Below are positions 1-8,404 of a DNA stretch of 64,000 bases, piece by piece. Position 1 is the first letter of the stretch. Every line of letters starts with the position of its first letter. Source of the DNA: Streptomyces resistomycificus (GTDB taxonomy: Bacteria > Actinomycetota > Actinomycetes > Streptomycetales > Streptomycetaceae). Location: the NCBI RefSeq assembly GCF_001514265.1, contig NZ_KQ949003.1, forward strand, positions 62,001 through 126,000, read 5' to 3'. The notes beneath the pieces are model-generated. The model was given only the letters and a program-made list of their open reading frames with translations. It ran no database searches and was not told where the DNA came from. Made by a program: the position numbers and the translations under genes.

Positions 1-375
1 GAGGAGCCGGGGGCGCGGGCCGGACTCGCGGTCCTCGGGGACGCCTTCGGCTGGATCGGACTGCAGCGGGGCGCCGACGGGACGGTCCACCTGGTGCACC
101 GGTTCGCCGAGGCCGTGGCCGAACAGGAGCGCGACGCCGACCATCCGCGGCTCGCCCCCGAAGGACGCGTGCGACTGCGCGTCGAGATCGGGGCGGGGGC
201 GCGCTGCCGGTTCCTCGCCGATGTCGGCGAGGGGTTCAGGTCGTCGGGCCCCGTCTTCGCCGCCACCCCCTGGCGCTGGGTCGGCGCCCTGCTCGGCCTG
301 TTCGCCCTCGCGCCCGCCGGGCCGGGACACGCCGGCGCGGCGACGTTCGCCAGGTTCCGCATCACCGACCTGTAA
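1..375 (+). CDS. Glycoside hydrolase family 43, C-terminal part (partial)
   Basis: The frame is open from the first base and stops with TAA at 373-375, so only the last 124 residues are present and the start lies left of the window. The fragment carries motifs such as ARCRFLADVGEGF and PWRWVGALLGLFAL and ends TFARFRITDL. These fit the concanavalin-like C-terminal beta-sandwich that follows the five-bladed propeller in GH43 beta-xylosidases and arabinofuranosidases. The catalytic domain is not visible, so substrate cannot be given. It lies 42 bp before a pectate lyase-methylesterase gene on the same strand, which suggests a role in trimming pectin or arabinan side chains as the first gene seen of a pectin operon. 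Confidence 0.75.
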   Translation, partial: EEPGARAGLAVLGDAFGWIGLQRGADGTVHLVHRFAEAVAEQERDADHPRLAPEGRVRLRVEIGAGARCRFLADVGEGFRSSGPVFAATPWRWVGALLGLFALAPAGPGHAGAATFARFRITDL

Positions 376-417
376 CGCATCGCACGTACCCCTTTTGTAC
401 GCCTGTTGGGAGCCGCA

Positions 418-2409
418 ATGACGCACCTCCATAGCAAGCGCTTGTCGAGACCTGGTCACGGCAAGGTCGTGGCCGCCGTGATCGGCCTCGCGGCCGCGCT
501 GAGCCTCGGGGCGGCCGGGGAGGCGATGGCCGCCCCCGCCCAAGCCCCCGCCTCCGCGCCTGTCGACCGCTGGAGCGACCGGGCACATGGCTTCGCCTCC
601 CTCGCCGGCGGCACCACCGGCGGTGCGGGCGGCAAGGTCGTGACCGTCACCGACCAGGCGTCACTGGCGAAGTACGCGGCGGCCGAGGAACCGTACGTGA
701 TCCGGGTGTCGGGATCGATTGCCGTCGAGCCGTTCGGCTCGGAGATCGTCGTGGCCTCGAACAAGACCGTCATCGGCGTCGGCGACACCGGCGAGATCGT
801 CCACGGCGAGCTGCACCTGAACCCCGGCACCCACAACGTGATCATCCGCAACCTGACGATCCGTGACTCGGCGGTCGAGGGCAACTGGGACTGCAAGGAC
901 ACCGACTTCGACGGCATCCAGATGGACACCGCCCACCACGTGTGGGTCGATCACAACCGCTTCTCGAACATCTGCGACGGGCAGCTGGACGTCCGCAAGG
1001 ACAGCGAGTACGTGACGGTCTCGTACAACCGGTTCGAGAACAACAACAAGACGTTCGGACTCGGCTGGACGAACGAGGTCAAGACACAGATCACCATCGA
1101 CCACAACCTGTTCGCCCACACCAAGCAGCGCAACCCGTCCGTGGACAACGCCGCTTACGCGCACCTGTACAACAACCACCTGACGGCGCAGGTGGATCCG
1201 GGCGACCCGGTGTGGACGTACGGCAACTGGTCGCGCGGCCGGACCAAGATGGTCATCGAGAACAGCTACTACCGGGACGTCCAGCACCCCTACCAGGCCG
1301 ACGCCACGGCGGAGTTGGTGGAGCGCGGGTCGATCCTCAGGAACACGACGGGTCGGCACGACGAGTGGGGTGCCGCCTTCGACCCGCGTGACTTCTACGA
1401 CTACCGGCTCGACCCGGCGGCGGCGGTGCCCGCGTTGGTGAAGAGGTTCTCCGGGCCGCAGAAGCGGATCGGCGACTCGGTGACGCTGCACGTGCCGGCC
1501 GACTACCCGACCGTGCAGGCCGCCGTGGACGCCGTGCCCGACGGCAACACCGTCCCGGTGACGATCGCCGTCGCGCCGGGCACCTACCGGGCGAAGGTCC
1601 TGATCCCCGCGACCAAGCCGAACATCGTGCTGCGGGGGACTGGACAGGATCGCTCCGACACCGTCATCGTCTACGACACGCCCGCCGAGTACGGCGGCTC
1701 CACCGGGAGCGCGACCGTACGGATCGCCGCGAACGACGTGACGGCCCGCAACCTCACCTTCAGCAACGACTTCGACGAGGCCGCGGTCGAGCTGAAGGGC
1801 GAGCAGGCGCTGGCGATGAAGACGACCGGCGACCGGATCGTCTTCGAGGACACCGCGTTCCTGGGCAACCAGGACACCCTGATGACCGACAGCCCGAAAC
1901 TGACCACCGTCAGCCGGGTCTACATCCGCGACTCGTACATCGAGGGCGACGTCGACTTCATCTACGGGCGGGCCACCACCGTGATCGAGCGGTCGGTCAT
2001 CCGGGCGCTGAGCCGGGGATCGGCGACCAACAACGGGTACATCACCGCGGCCTCGACCTGGAAGGAGAACCCGTACGGGTTCCTGATCACCCGGTCGAGG
2101 ATCCTCAGCGACGCGCCCGCCGGATCGTTCCACCTGGGGCGGCCCTGGCACCCGGGCGGTGAGCCGGACGCCATCGCCCAGGTGCTGATCCGGGACACGA
2201 AGCTGCCCGCCGCGATCAAGGCCACGCCGTGGACCGACATGAGCGGCTTCTCCTGGCGGGACGCACGGTTCACCGAGTACGGCAACTACGGGCCCGGTGC
2301 GGCGGTGACGGCGGACCGGCCGCAGCTGGGCGACGCCGAGGCACCGTCGTACACCGTCGCCCGCTATCTGAACGGGTCGGACGGCTGGGCGCCGTACGAC
2401 CGGCACTGA
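418..2409 (+). CDS. Secreted pectate lyase (PL1) - pectin methylesterase (CE8) fusion
   Basis: This 663-residue exported protein joins two pectin enzymes. A signal peptide covers about residues 1-40. A PL1 parallel beta-helix (about 45-345) contains the family motif VWVDHNRF and the lyase arginine region around R238 (QRNP). A CE8 methylesterase domain (about 354-640) has the QDT motif (Q485, D486), DFIYG (D513) and a GRPW motif. CE8 removes methyl esters from homogalacturonan and PL1 then cleaves the exposed polygalacturonate by beta-elimination, so the fusion couples consecutive steps. ATG 418 is chosen because TTGGGAG at 406-412 is its ribosome site; an in-frame TTG at 406 lies inside that site. 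In the PL1 part the second arginine of the usual RxPxxR motif is aspartate, so lyase specificity may differ. Confidence 0.92.
   Translation: MTHLHSKRLSRPGHGKVVAAVIGLAAALSLGAAGEAMAAPAQAPASAPVDRWSDRAHGFASLAGGTTGGAGGKVVTVTDQASLAKYAAAEEPYVIRVSGSIAVEPFGSEIVVASNKTVIGVGDTGEIVHGELHLNPGTHNVIIRNLTIRDSAVEGNWDCKDTDFDGIQMDTAHHVWVDHNRFSNICDGQLDVRKDSEYVTVSYNRFENNNKTFGLGWTNEVKTQITIDHNLFAHTKQRNPSVDNAAYAHLYNNHLTAQVDPGDPVWTYGNWSRGRTKMVIENSYYRDVQHPYQADATAELVERGSILRNTTGRHDEWGAAFDPRDFYDYRLDPAAAVPALVKRFSGPQKRIGDSVTLHVPADYPTVQAAVDAVPDGNTVPVTIAVAPGTYRAKVLIPATKPNIVLRGTGQDRSDTVIVYDTPAEYGGSTGSATVRIAANDVTARNLTFSNDFDEAAVELKGEQALAMKTTGDRIVFEDTAFLGNQDTLMTDSPKLTTVSRVYIRDSYIEGDVDFIYGRATTVIERSVIRALSRGSATNNGYITAASTWKENPYGFLITRSRILSDAPAGSFHLGRPWHPGGEPDAIAQVLIRDTKLPAAIKATPWTDMSGFSWRDARFTEYGNYGPGAAVTADRPQLGDAEAPSYTVARYLNGSDGWAPYDRH
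435..444. promoter_or_regulatory. LacI-type operator palindrome inside the 5' coding end
   Basis: CAAGCGCTTG is a perfect 10-bp palindrome starting 17 bases after the first base of the ATG of the PL1-CE8 gene. Its core AAGCGCTT is typical of LacI/GalR operators, and the same core occurs in the 42.2 kb transporter promoter. A LacI protein bound here could block elongation into the pectinase operon. Regulator assignment is inference. Confidence 0.45.
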
Positions 2410-2467
2410 CCCCCCCCACACACCCCACACCTCTCCGTTGGATCCAGAAGAAGAAGAGAGCCGACCG

Positions 2468-3823
2468 ATGAAGATCAGCAATCGCAGCACCAGCACAGGA
2501 AGGCGCCGGACGTCGGCTGCCGTCGCTCTGGGGGCCGTGCTCGCCCTGACCGCCACCGCCTGCGGCGACGACGGCAGCGGCGGAGGTGACGGAGCCGAGG
2601 GCAGCGGCACCGGGAAGATCGTCTTCTGGGACAACAACGGCGGTGTCCGCACCGACATCTGGAAGGAGATCATCGCCGACTTCGAGAAGGCGAACCCGGA
2701 CATCAAGGTCGACTACGTCGGGATCCCTTCCACCGATGTGCAGTCGAAGTACGACACCGCCATCCAGGGCGGCGGCCTGCCCGACGTCGGCGGCGTGGGC
2801 GCGGCCATGCTCGCGGGCATCGCGGCGCAGAACGCGCTGGAGCCGCTCGAGGGCCGTCTGGCCAAGTCCTCCCTCAACGGCAAGCTCAACGAGGGCATGG
2901 TCGAGTCGGTGAAGGTGGCCGGCGGTTCGGACGACGCCGTGTTCTCGATACCGACCTCCGCGAACAACGGCACCCTCTACTACCGCACCGACCTGTTCAA
3001 GAAGGCGGGTCTGGAGGCGCCCACCACGTGGGACGCGTTCTACGAGGCCGCCGAGAAGCTCACCGACGCCAAGCAGAACGAGTTCGGTTACACCATCCGC
3101 GGCGGCGCGGGCTCCATCGCGCAGGCGCTGGACGCGATGTACGGGCAGTCCGGCATCACGTCCTTCTGGGACGCCGGCGGCGAGAAGACCACGGTCAACG
3201 ACCCGAAGAACGTCGAGGCGCTGGAGAAGTACGCAGACCTGTACAAGAAGTACACGCCGGCCGCAGACCTCAACAACGACTTCACCAAGATGGTCTCCCA
3301 GTGGGACTCCGGCACGATCGGGATGCTGAACCACAACCTGGGCTCCTACCAGGACCACGTGAAGGCGCTCGGCACCGAGAAGTTCCGCGGCATCCCGCAG
3401 CCCACCGGTCCCGGCGGCAAGCGGGTCCAGGTCTCCAACCCCGTCGACGGTCTCGGGCTGTTCAAGGCCTCCAAGAACAAGGAGGCCGCCTGGAAGTTCA
3501 TCGAGTTCGCCGCCTCCCACGAGTCCAACTCCCGGTGGAACGAGTCGGCCGGCGCCATCCCGTCCAACACGGAAGCCGCCAAGGACACCTGGATCTCCAA
3601 GGCCGAGCCGACCAAGCTCGCCGCCGAGGCCCTCAACGACGGTTCCACCACCATCGTCCAGCTGCCGTACTACCTGCCGGACTGGAACACCATCTCCAAG
3701 GCCGACAACGAGCCCAGCTTCCAGAAGGTCCTGCTCGGCGACCTGAGCGCCAAGGACTTCCTGGACAAGATGGCCGAGCAGCTCAACGCGGCGCAGAAGG
3801 AATGGAACGAGCAGAAGGCCTGA
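2468..3823 (+). CDS. Extracellular sugar-binding lipoprotein (ABC, family 1 SBP)
   Basis: This 451-residue lipoprotein captures oligosaccharides for an ABC importer. A basic n-region and hydrophobic stretch lead to a lipobox ending ATAC with C32, followed by a Gly/Ser/Asp-rich linker. The mature part begins GKIVFWDNNGGVRTDIW and has the length and character of SBP_bac_1 proteins of CUT1 systems. ATG 2468 is chosen over an in-frame TTG at 2438 because the purine run AAGAAGAAGAGAG precedes it at good distance. It sits between a pectinase fusion and a CE12 esterase, so pectin or rhamnogalacturonan oligosaccharides are the likely ligands. No permease gene adjoins it. Partners could lie left of the window or be shared, for example the permeases at 42-44 kb. 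Confidence 0.88.
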   Translation: MKISNRSTSTGRRRTSAAVALGAVLALTATACGDDGSGGGDGAEGSGTGKIVFWDNNGGVRTDIWKEIIADFEKANPDIKVDYVGIPSTDVQSKYDTAIQGGGLPDVGGVGAAMLAGIAAQNALEPLEGRLAKSSLNGKLNEGMVESVKVAGGSDDAVFSIPTSANNGTLYYRTDLFKKAGLEAPTTWDAFYEAAEKLTDAKQNEFGYTIRGGAGSIAQALDAMYGQSGITSFWDAGGEKTTVNDPKNVEALEKYADLYKKYTPAADLNNDFTKMVSQWDSGTIGMLNHNLGSYQDHVKALGTEKFRGIPQPTGPGGKRVQVSNPVDGLGLFKASKNKEAAWKFIEFAASHESNSRWNESAGAIPSNTEAAKDTWISKAEPTKLAAEALNDGSTTIVQLPYYLPDWNTISKADNEPSFQKVLLGDLSAKDFLDKMAEQLNAAQKEWNEQKA

Positions 3824-3860
3824 CCCCGGCCCGCTGACTCCCCCCACACCCCATCGGACA

Positions 3861-3897
3861 GGCCGGCGGCGGACACCGATCGTGCCCGCCGCCGGCC
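3861..3897 (+). terminator. GC-rich hairpin after the binding-protein gene
   Basis: Two perfect 12-bp arms (3861-3872 and 3886-3897) are separated by 13 bases. There is no U-run, as is common in Streptomyces. It lies 38 bp after the lipoprotein stop and may attenuate transcription or protect the upstream mRNA, allowing more binding protein than downstream enzymes. Confidence 0.55.
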
Positions 3898-3977
3898 CCC
3901 ACCCCGCGCCTCCCGCGCACCCGAAGCACGAGGTCCTACCGAACGAACCCGCACCACCGCCTCGAAAGGCCGCCCCC

Positions 3978-4790
3978 ATGTCTCTCACCCGCAGACAGCT
4001 CGCCGCCGCGGCGCTCATCGCCGCCGTACCCGCCGTCGCCGCGTCCCCCGCGCACGCGGCCGCCTTCTCCCACGGTGGCTCCCGCCGCACCCGCACCCTC
4101 TACATCGCCGGCGACTCCACCGCCGCCCAGAAGTACGCCGACGCCGCCCCCGAGACCGGGTGGGGCATGGCACTGCCGTTCTTCCTCCAGCAGACCTTCA
4201 AGGTGTCCAACCACGCGGTGAACGGCCGCAGTTCGAAGAGCTTCGTCGACGAGGGCCGCCTGGACACCCTCCTCGCCGCCATCCGGCCCGGCGACCTGCT
4301 GCTGATCCAGTTCGGCCACAACGACGCCAAGGCCGAGGACCCCACCCGCTACACCGAGCCCTGGACGACGTACCAGGACCACCTGCGGCTGTACATCGCC
4401 GGTGCCCGGGCACGTGGCGCGCGCCCCGTGCTGGCCACGTCCGTGGAACGCCGCAGGTTCGACGCGAACGGCACCGCCCGGACGACCCACGGCGAATACC
4501 CCGCGGCGATGCGGACGCTGGCCAAGGCGGAAGGCGTGGCACTGCTCGACATCCAGGCCCTGTCGATCGCGCTGTGGCAGGAGCTCGGGGTCGAGGAGAC
4601 GAAGAAGTACTTCAACTGGACCGAGACCGAGCAGGACAACACGCACTTCAACCCGCCCGGCGCGATCGCCGTGGCGCGGCTGGTGGTGCGGGAACTGCTG
4701 CGCACCCGGGTTCTGGCGTCGCGCGACGTGCGCCGGCTGGACGACGACATTCCGGAGTCCTGGATCACCTGGCCGCAGCCCACCGCCTGA
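3978..4790 (+). CDS. Rhamnogalacturonan acetylesterase-like SGNH hydrolase (CE12)
   Basis: This 270-residue exported esterase likely removes acetyl groups from rhamnogalacturonan. An N-terminal LTRRQL twin-arginine-like segment and a hydrophobic stretch ending in AHA suggest export, possibly by Tat. SGNH blocks are clear: GDS with nucleophile S47, an NGRS segment near residue 82, GHND at 113-116 (N115), and DNTH with D220 and H223 as the acid and base. Length and the YIAGDSTA opening fit CE12. ATG 3978 follows GAAAGG at 3964-3969. It is in the pectin operon, between the binding protein and a pectate lyase. Deacetylation would help lyases and hydrolases reach the backbone. A xylan or pectin acetylesterase role is possible. 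Confidence 0.88.
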   Translation: MSLTRRQLAAAALIAAVPAVAASPAHAAAFSHGGSRRTRTLYIAGDSTAAQKYADAAPETGWGMALPFFLQQTFKVSNHAVNGRSSKSFVDEGRLDTLLAAIRPGDLLLIQFGHNDAKAEDPTRYTEPWTTYQDHLRLYIAGARARGARPVLATSVERRRFDANGTARTTHGEYPAAMRTLAKAEGVALLDIQALSIALWQELGVEETKKYFNWTETEQDNTHFNPPGAIAVARLVVRELLRTRVLASRDVRRLDDDIPESWITWPQPTA

Positions 4791-4825
4791 CCCACCCCCC
4801 CGCCCCGCACGAGGAGAGCCGCACC

Positions 4826-6133
4826 ATGAACGCACAGACATGGCATGGGCATGCCACAGTGAGAGCCGCCGCCCTCATCGGATGCACCGCCCTGGTGCTG
4901 TCCCTGACCGGCACCACCGCGCAGGCGGGCGGCCGGGACCCCGGCCGCGAGGTACTCGCCGCGAAGGACGGCTGGGCCTCCCAGGGCGCGGGCACGACCG
5001 GCGGCTCGGCCGCCGACGCCGCGCACGTCTACACGGTCACCACCTGGGAGGAGTTCAAGGACGCCCTGGCGGCAGGCGGTGCCGCTCCCAAGATCATCAA
5101 GGTCAAGGGGATGATCGACGCCGTGGCCCAGGGCTGTGAGGCCTTCGAGGCCGAGGGCTACGACTTCCAGCAGTACCTCGCCGACTACGACCCCGCCGTC
5201 TGGGGCTACGACACCCCGGTCAGCGGTGAGCAGGAGAACCTGCGGGACGCGTCCGCGGACAACCAGGACAAGGCCATCAAGGCGAGCGTCCCCGCCAACA
5301 CCACCATCGTCGGCGTCGGGAAGAACTCCGGGATCCTCGGCGGCAGCCTCCAGATCAAGGCCGTCGACAACGTCATCCTGCGCAACCTCACCATCGAGGC
5401 CCCGATCGACTGCTTCCCGCAGTGGGACCCGACCGACGGCGCCACCGGAGCCTGGAACTCCGAGTACGACGCCGTCGTCGTCTACGGCTCCACCCATGTG
5501 TGGATCGACCACAACACCCTCACCGACGGCCGCTACCCCGACAGCTCCCTGCCGACCTATTTCGGCGAGATCTACCAGCAGCACGACGGGCTGGCCGACA
5601 TCGTTCGCGGCTCCAACTACGTGACCGTGTCCTGGAACTCGTTCGAGAACCACGACAAGACCATGCTGATCGGCAACAGCGACAGCGCCGCCGCGGACGA
5701 CGCCGGCAAGCTCAAGGTCACCCTGCACCACAACCGCTTCAAGGGCATCGTGGAGCGGGCCCCGCGCGTGCGGTTCGGGCAGGTCGACTCGTACAACAAC
5801 CACTTCGTGGTGACCAAGGACCAGCCGTACGTCTACTCCTACGGCATCGGCATCGAGTCGCGGCTGTACGCCACGGACAACGCCTTCACGCTGTCGAAGG
5901 GGGTCAGCGCGGCCCTGACCCTGAAGAAGTGGAAAGAGGCGCCGCTGACCGCCGAGAACAACTACGTCAACGGCAGGCTCACCGACCTGATCGCCGTGCA
6001 CAACGCGGAGATCCCCGAGGAGACCCTGCAGTCCGGCGCCGGCTGGACGCCGACCCTGCGCACCCAGGTCCACCCGCCGCAGGTGGTCCCGTGGCTCGTC
6101 GACCACCGTGCGGGCGCCGGCCGCCTGCGCTGA
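4826..6133 (+). CDS. Secreted pectate lyase, PL1
   Basis: This 435-residue secreted lyase cleaves polygalacturonate by calcium-dependent beta-elimination. A signal peptide of about 36 residues ends near TTAQAGG. The opening GWASQGAGTTGG is typical of Streptomyces PL1 enzymes. Family signatures are VWIDHNTL and RAPRVRFG, with R311, R314 and R316 of the RxPRxR motif; R311 is the expected proton-abstracting arginine. The NTTIVGVG segment is also characteristic. ATG 4826 follows GAGGAG at 4811-4816. It is co-directional with its neighbours, 35 bp after the CE12 gene, and is clearly related to the PL1 gene at 8397, probably by duplication. A pectin lyase activity on methylated substrate is less likely given the neighbouring methylesterases. 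Confidence 0.93.
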   Translation: MNAQTWHGHATVRAAALIGCTALVLSLTGTTAQAGGRDPGREVLAAKDGWASQGAGTTGGSAADAAHVYTVTTWEEFKDALAAGGAAPKIIKVKGMIDAVAQGCEAFEAEGYDFQQYLADYDPAVWGYDTPVSGEQENLRDASADNQDKAIKASVPANTTIVGVGKNSGILGGSLQIKAVDNVILRNLTIEAPIDCFPQWDPTDGATGAWNSEYDAVVVYGSTHVWIDHNTLTDGRYPDSSLPTYFGEIYQQHDGLADIVRGSNYVTVSWNSFENHDKTMLIGNSDSAAADDAGKLKVTLHHNRFKGIVERAPRVRFGQVDSYNNHFVVTKDQPYVYSYGIGIESRLYATDNAFTLSKGVSAALTLKKWKEAPLTAENNYVNGRLTDLIAVHNAEIPEETLQSGAGWTPTLRTQVHPPQVVPWLVDHRAGAGRLR

Positions 6134-6150
6134 CGTCACCGGCACGTCCG

Positions 6151-6173
6151 GGCCGGGGCGGACCGCCCCGGCC
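6151..6173 (+). terminator. Compact hairpin between PL1 and CE8 genes
   Basis: Arms of 11 bases (6151-6161 and 6163-6173) around a single A form a near-perfect 23-bp palindrome, in practice a 9-bp stem with a short loop. It begins 18 bp after the PL1 stop. It may act as a partial terminator or mRNA-stabilising structure within the operon. Confidence 0.45.
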
Positions 6174-6231
6174 TCCACCCCCCCCATGCGAGGAATCACC
6201 GCCCGAGCCGCACCCCCCAAGGAGCACCCGC

Positions 6232-7362
6232 ATGTCCTCGCCCCACCTCCAGACCTCCCTGCCCAGAAGGGGATTCCTGTTCGCGGGCGCCGGCGCCGCG
6301 GCCGCGCTCGCCGTCGGGGCGGGGGCCGCCCCCGCCCAGGCCGGGCCGCGCCCCTTCGGCCGGTACGGTTCGCCGACCGCCCGCCTCACCCCGCTGACCC
6401 TGTACGTCGACCCGCACGGCCGGGGCGACTTCACCTCCGTCCAGGCCGCCGTGAACGCCGCCACCGGCAGCGGCCAAACCCTCGTCCTGGCCCCGGGCAC
6501 CTACCGGGAGACGGTCTCCGTCGATCGCTCCCGCACCGGGATGACCTGGCTGGGCGCCGGGAACCGTCCGCGTGACGTCGTCATCGTCTATGACAACGCG
6601 GCCGGCACCCCGAAGCCGGACGGCTCGGGCACCTACGGGACCACCGGCTCCGCCACCACCACCGTCCGGGCCGACGGCTTCACCGCCCACCGGATCACCT
6701 TCGCCAACGACTTCCTGCGCGCCGAGCACCCCGACATCGCCGGTACCCAGGCCGTCGCCATCAAGGTGCAGGGCGACCGCTCGGCCTTCCACCACTGCCG
6801 CTTCCTCGGCCACCAGGACACCCTGTACGCCGACTCCAACGCGGCGAACCTGGTCGCCCGCCAGTTCTTCTCGCACTGCTATGCCGAGGGCGACGTCGAC
6901 TTCGTCTTCGGCCGGGCCACGGCCGTCTTCGAGCACTGCCACTTCCGCACCCTGAACCGCGCCGACGCGACCGGCGCCCCCTACGGCTTCGTCTTCGCCC
7001 CCTCCACGGAGGGCGACAACCCGCGCGGCTACCTCGTGACGCGGAGCCAGGTCAGCAGTGAGGCCCCGCGCGGCTACTACAAGCTGGCCCGCCCCTGGGT
7101 GCCCAGCTCAAGCACCACCGTCCGCCCGATGCTCACGGTGCGCGACACCTGGCTGGGCCACGGCATCGACGCGGTCGCGCCCTACGCCAACATGCGGGAC
7201 GAACATCCGTGGCAGGAGCAGCGCTTCGCCGAGTACGACAACACCGGCCCGGGTGCCGTCGTCACCGTCCCGGAGAACCGGCCCCAGCTCACCGACGAGC
7301 AGGCCGCGTCCGCGACCCGTGCCGCCTGGTTGGGCGACTGGCGGCCGGCGGAGGTGTGCTGA
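6232..7362 (+). CDS. Secreted pectin methylesterase, CE8
   Basis: This 376-residue enzyme demethylates homogalacturonan outside the cell. The N-terminus contains LPRRGFLFAGAG, a good twin-arginine signal, and a cleavage region near APAQAG. The CE8 beta-helix starts at about residue 60 (TLYVDPHGRGDFTSVQAAV). Active-site motifs are HQDT (Q195, D196), VDFVFG (D223) and ARPWVP. ATG 6232 follows AAGGAG at 6219-6224. It precedes another CE8 gene by one base, and the two look like a tandem duplication. The product would make substrate for the pectate lyases of the operon. Confidence 0.93.
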   Translation: MSSPHLQTSLPRRGFLFAGAGAAAALAVGAGAAPAQAGPRPFGRYGSPTARLTPLTLYVDPHGRGDFTSVQAAVNAATGSGQTLVLAPGTYRETVSVDRSRTGMTWLGAGNRPRDVVIVYDNAAGTPKPDGSGTYGTTGSATTTVRADGFTAHRITFANDFLRAEHPDIAGTQAVAIKVQGDRSAFHHCRFLGHQDTLYADSNAANLVARQFFSHCYAEGDVDFVFGRATAVFEHCHFRTLNRADATGAPYGFVFAPSTEGDNPRGYLVTRSQVSSEAPRGYYKLARPWVPSSSTTVRPMLTVRDTWLGHGIDAVAPYANMRDEHPWQEQRFAEYDNTGPGAVVTVPENRPQLTDEQAASATRAAWLGDWRPAEVC

Positions 7363-7363
7363 C

Positions 7364-8404
7364 ATGCGCCGACGCACGCTCCTGATCGCCGGCGTCGCCG
7401 GCGGCCTGACCGGCGCCGGCCCCCGGCCCGCCTCCGCCGCGCCGGGGCGACGGGCAGGCCCCCGCGTCCTGCACGTACGCCCCGGGGACTCCGTCCAGCA
7501 GGCCGTGGACGCCGTCGACGGGCCGGGCTGGACGGTCGTCGTGCACCCGGGGACGTACCGCGAGGTCGTGAACATCCCGGCCGGCACCGGCGAGTTGACC
7601 CTGCGCGGAGCCACCCGCGACCCGCGTGACGCCGTCATCGTCTTCGACAACGCCAACGGCACGAAGAAGCCCGACGGCACCACGTACGGCACGGCCGGCT
7701 CCGCCACCTTCACCTCGGCGGCCCCCGGTCTCACCGTCCGTGACCTCACCCTCGCCAACGACTGGCTGCGCGCCGACCACCCCGACATCACCGGGACCCA
7801 GGCCGTGGCGGCGTACACCTGCGGCGACCGCACGCACTTCGAGAACGTCCGGCTGCTCGCCCACCAGGACACCCTGTTCGTCGAGACGACCGCGCTGGAC
7901 ACCTTCGACCGGCAGTACTTCCACCGCTGCCACATCGAGGGAGACGTCGACTTCGTCTTCGGCCGGGCGACGGCCGTCTTCGAGGAGTGCCACTTCCACA
8001 CCCTGCGCCGGGACGTGACCTTCACCCCCAAGGGCATGGTCTTCGCCCCCTCCACGGCCCGCGCCAACCCGCACGGCATCCTCGCGGTCCGCTCCCGGAT
8101 CACCTCGGCCGCCGAGGACGGGGCCTACAAGCTGGCACGGCCGTGGGTGCCGACGTACGAGACGACCGCCTGGCCGTCCCTGGTCGTGCGGGACACCCGG
8201 ATCGGGCCCGGCATCGACGCCGTGGCGCCGTACACGAACATGCGGGAGGCCCACCCCTGGCAGACCATGCGGTTTCGGGAGTACCGGAACCAGGGGCCGG
8301 GGGCGGCGATCCCGGTCCCGGAGAACCGGCCGCAACTGACGTCCGCCGAAGCCCGGTCGCACACGAAGAAGGCGTATCTCGGCGACTGGTGTCCCCGTGC
8401 GTAG
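7364..8404 (+). CDS. Secreted pectin methylesterase, CE8 (second copy)
   Basis: This 346-residue CE8 protein has a short export signal beginning MRRRTLLIAG and ending near PASAAP. The catalytic set is AHQDT (Q168, D169), VDFVFG (D196) and ARPWVP, so it should be active. The start ATG is one base after the TGA of the previous CE8 gene, and GGAGG at about 7350 overlaps that gene, so the two are translationally linked. Its C-terminus overlaps the next pectate lyase gene by 8 bp. Two linked methylesterases may differ in preferred methylation pattern or pH, which the sequence alone cannot show. Confidence 0.92.
   Translation: MRRRTLLIAGVAGGLTGAGPRPASAAPGRRAGPRVLHVRPGDSVQQAVDAVDGPGWTVVVHPGTYREVVNIPAGTGELTLRGATRDPRDAVIVFDNANGTKKPDGTTYGTAGSATFTSAAPGLTVRDLTLANDWLRADHPDITGTQAVAAYTCGDRTHFENVRLLAHQDTLFVETTALDTFDRQYFHRCHIEGDVDFVFGRATAVFEECHFHTLRRDVTFTPKGMVFAPSTARANPHGILAVRSRITSAAEDGAYKLARPWVPTYETTAWPSLVVRDTRIGPGIDAVAPYTNMREAHPWQTMRFREYRNQGPGAAIPVPENRPQLTSAEARSHTKKAYLGDWCPRA

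Noticed and set aside
406..417. TTG at 406 as start of the PL1-CE8 gene.
   Set aside because: It lies inside TTGGGAG, the ribosome site of ATG 418.
661..2706. A very long minus-strand open frame opposite the PL1-CE8 fusion (similar ones opposite 2270-4096 and 4349-6220).
   Set aside because: It is the mirror of strongly G/C-third-position genes. It is rich in Arg/Gly/Val with no domain, no ribosome site and it runs across gene borders.
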